Origin: Ideonella sp. MAG2
Lineage (GTDB): Bacteria > Pseudomonadota > Gammaproteobacteria > Burkholderiales > Burkholderiaceae_C
Length of the DNA: 64,000 nt
Direction: 5' to 3'
NCBI GenBank assembly: GCA_004359425.1
Contig: PTEU01000001.1
Span: forward strand, 2,022,098-2,086,097
Part shown: positions 61,957 to 64,000 of the stretch, one piece after another
How the letters are laid out: every line of letters starts with the position of its first letter
How positions within the stretch are numbered: position 1 is the stretch's first letter
Notes under the pieces: generated by a model
What the model was told of the DNA's origin: nothing
Seen by the model: the letters and a program-made list of their open reading frames with translations, nothing else
The model's database searches: none
Position numbers and translations under genes: made by a program

Positions 61957-64000
61957 CTGAGCCAGACTCCGTCAAACCCTTTGCACCGACACCATGGGCG
62001 GCATCCACAAAACCGCGTACCAAGCTCAGCAGGGCTTGCTCATCATACGGCTTTCCGAGGTAATCATTGGCTCCCAGTGTCATGGCCAAGTCGTGATGCC
62101 GCTGGGCGATACGTGAGGTAATCATCACCACCGGCAAGTCGCGCAATCGGGCATCGGCACGCAAATTGCGCAGCAAGTCGAAGCCGTCCATGCGCGGCAT
62201 CTCAATATCGCTCAACACCACAGCCGGTTTTTCACTGCCCAAAAGCTCCAAGGCTTCCAAGCCATCTTTGGCCAGTTGCACGCGATAGCCTTCCCGCTGT
62301 AGCAGGCGCTGGGTCACACGGCGCACGGTCAAGGAGTCGTCGACCACCATCACCAAGGTGGCGAGAGGAAGAGCCATGTCACGGCTGCTGGACGCAGCGG
62401 TCTCTTCCGCAACGGCTTCGGCCTGAAGCATGCGGTCGCGCGCCTGGGCTCCATAAATGGCAGCCAGCGCCACCGGGTTGTAGATCAGCACGGTTTGACC
62501 ATCAGGCAACATGGACAGGCCCGACAAAGCGGGCAGCCGCGCGAGCTGCGGCCCCAGGTTTTTGACCACCACTTCCTGATTGCCCAAGACCTGGCCCACA
62601 TGCAAGGCCACCCGCTGAGACGCGCTGCGCGCCACCACGATGGTGGCCGTCTTGCCCTCTAGCGCGCCACGGCCACCGTGCTCCAGCAGCCCCCCCATCC
62701 AGAAGAAAGGCAGGGTGTCCTCGCCCACACGCATCACACCATCGCGATAAGCGGCTTCGACCTCGGCCACCGGGGTGCGAGAAACCCTCTCCACCAAGTT
62801 GGAGGGGACGGCCACTATCAAATCATCACAGTTGAGCACCACCACCTGGGTCACGGCAGTGGTCAGCGGCAGCACCAACTGGAAGGCTGTGCCGCGCCCG
62901 GTCGCGCTGGCGGTGTCGATGCGTCCACCCAAAGAGGTCACCTCGGCCCGCACCACATCCATGCCCACGCCGCGCCCAGCCAGTTCCGTCACCTCTTCGG
63001 AGGTGGTGAACCCCGAGCGGAAGATCATGCCGGCCAGCTCAGCCTCGGTGGGGCGAGCCTCGGCAGTCAGCAGGCCCGTGCGCCGCGCGCGCTCGGCAAT
63101 TCGCACCAGGTCCAGGCCTGCGCCATCGTCACGGACCTCGATCTGGACTTCATTGCCCACTTGGCGCAGGCGCAAGTCAATGGTGCCGACAGGGGCCTTG
63201 CCTGTGGCCTCACGCAAGACAGTGGGCTCAATGCCATGCACCACGGCATTGCGCAGCAAATGCTCGAATGCAGGGGCCATGCGGTCCAGCACACCCCGGT
63301 CAACCTCCGTGGTACCCCCGGCAAGGTTCAGCCGCACCTGCTTGCCGGTTTCTTTGGCAGCCTGGCGAACCACTCGGTAGAGGCGTTCCGAGAGGGTATC
63401 GAACTCCACCATGCGAGCCCGCAGCAAGTCGTCTTGCAGGTCACGCGCCAAGCGGGCTTGGTGGGCCAACTGGTCTTCAGCCACCTGGATGGACTGCTGC
63501 AAAGTGCGCTGCACCGAAGTGGGTCAAAGGTCTGTTGTGCCGCGCGCGCAGCTTCCATGCGCGAGGCCATCTGTGTCTCGGCCTGGATTTCCAAGTCACG
63601 CAATTGGCGGCGCAAGCGGTCCAAGTTTTCGGTCAGCTCCTTGAGGCCCTGACGCATCTGGCCCAATTCACTGTCGATGCGGGCTCGCGCCGCGCTCACC
63701 TCGCCAGCATGGCTGACCATGCGGTCCAACAAGGGCACGCGCACACGGACCGTGCCGACGGTCGCTGCGTGCTCAGTGCGTGGGCTGGCCACGGGGTCAG
63801 CCCCACGCAAGGCCTCCTCGCCCAAGAAGCGGCTCCAATCAGGTGCAGCTTGAGCCGTGGTGGTAACGGGGCGGAGTTCCTCAACAGCCAAAGTTGGCTG
63901 GGTGGCCGATGCTGAGGCAAACGCCGCAGCGTCAGCCACGCTCGCCTCAGCTTCCGCCGGGGTCGCTTCCACAGGGGTGGCTTCCGCACTGTCTTGGACG
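61940..64000 (-). pseudogene. ChpA/PilL-type hybrid chemosensory kinase, frameshifted, 5' end outside window
   Basis: Two frames join at ~63521. The upstream part (63522-64000, open to the edge) ends VRVPLLDRMVSHAGEVSAAR ... AAQQTFDPL, the H2-like dimerisation region. The downstream part starts SVQRTLQQSIQVAEDQLAHQ and has the CheA ATPase (EHLLRNAVVHGIEPTVLREA, IEVRDDGAGLDL, GRGVGMDVVRAEVTSLGGRI), a CheW-like domain (VAVPSNLVERVSRTPVAEVE) and a receiver (VMVVDDSLTVRRVTQRLLQR, SDIEMPRMDGFDLL, GKPYD). About 20-25 residues are missing at the join and the frame shifts. Such kinases control type IV pili or twitching. The Hpt domains are beyond the edge. Confidence 0.82.

Overview
The window reads as one stretch of a Burkholderiales chromosome, most likely Comamonadaceae (Limnohabitans/Rhodoferax/Acidovorax-like). 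The evidence is the high GC, the gene order of the division and cell-wall cluster (mraZ to lpxC), the aa3-oxidase cluster with DUF2970, DUF2909 and a 39-residue assembly peptide, the secB-grxC-rhodanese/gpmA block and the yqgE-ruvX-pyrR-pyrB block. Family-level placement rests on recalled synteny, not on a search.

Layout. 1-6.8 kb (minus): a surface-polysaccharide operon with a glycosyltransferase, an acetyltransferase, a flippase and four enzymes (WbpA/B/E/D type) that would make UDP-2,3-diacetamido-2,3-dideoxy-glucuronate. 7-12.1 kb (plus): lysS, a flavin-binding protein, a YbaK-type editing protein, a DUF1289 protein, an MHS-family transporter with a large extra loop and a small membrane protein. 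12.2-17.9 kb: an alpha/beta hydrolase, a 165-bp MITE-like element, a secreted amidohydrolase, a PlsC-like/CdsA-like pair and ruvC. 17.9-35.9 kb (minus): lpxC, ftsZ, ftsA, ftsQ, ddl, murC, murG, ftsW/murD, mraY, murF, murE, ftsI, ftsL, rsmH, mraZ, with a good promoter in front of mraZ. 36-41.4 kb: a broken alpha-carbonic anhydrase, a MASE1/CHASE/PAS hybrid histidine kinase, and rpoH behind a perfect CIRCE operator. 41.4-50.7 kb: cytochrome aa3 oxidase structural and assembly genes (sco, ctaB, ctaA, surf1, ctaE, ctaG, ctaD, ctaC) with two FNR-like boxes upstream of ctaC. 50.9-64 kb: a BioC-like protein, comF, trmL, gpsA, secB, grxC, rhodanese, gpmA, a lipoprotein, pyrimidine genes, ruvX, yqgE, a photolyase, a diguanylate cyclase and a ChpA/CheA-type hybrid kinase.

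The most notable property of the window is a series of about eight abrupt junctions where genes stop in mid-domain and continue as another gene or another frame: murD::ftsW (~26,943), carbonic anhydrase (~36,747), trmL/gpsA (~52,857), lipoprotein/plsC (~56,168), pyrC/HEAT protein (~57,338), plsC/pyrB (~58,008), yqgE/phr (~60,260) and the ChpA-like kinase (~63,521). In each case the expected neighbour is present but the intervening 0.1-1 kb is missing, and around 56-58 kb two blocks appear in swapped order. I infer that gaps in a draft scaffold were closed without Ns; real deletions in essential genes are much less likely. I found no convincing new defence, mobile or biosynthetic system. The biologically interesting leads are the CIRCE operator that contains the stop codon of the upstream kinase, the paired FNR-like boxes, the 36-bp repeat with a coupled 31-codon ORF between ftsW and murG, the MITE-like element, the periplasmic insert of the transporter and a CdsA paralogue with a degenerate signature.
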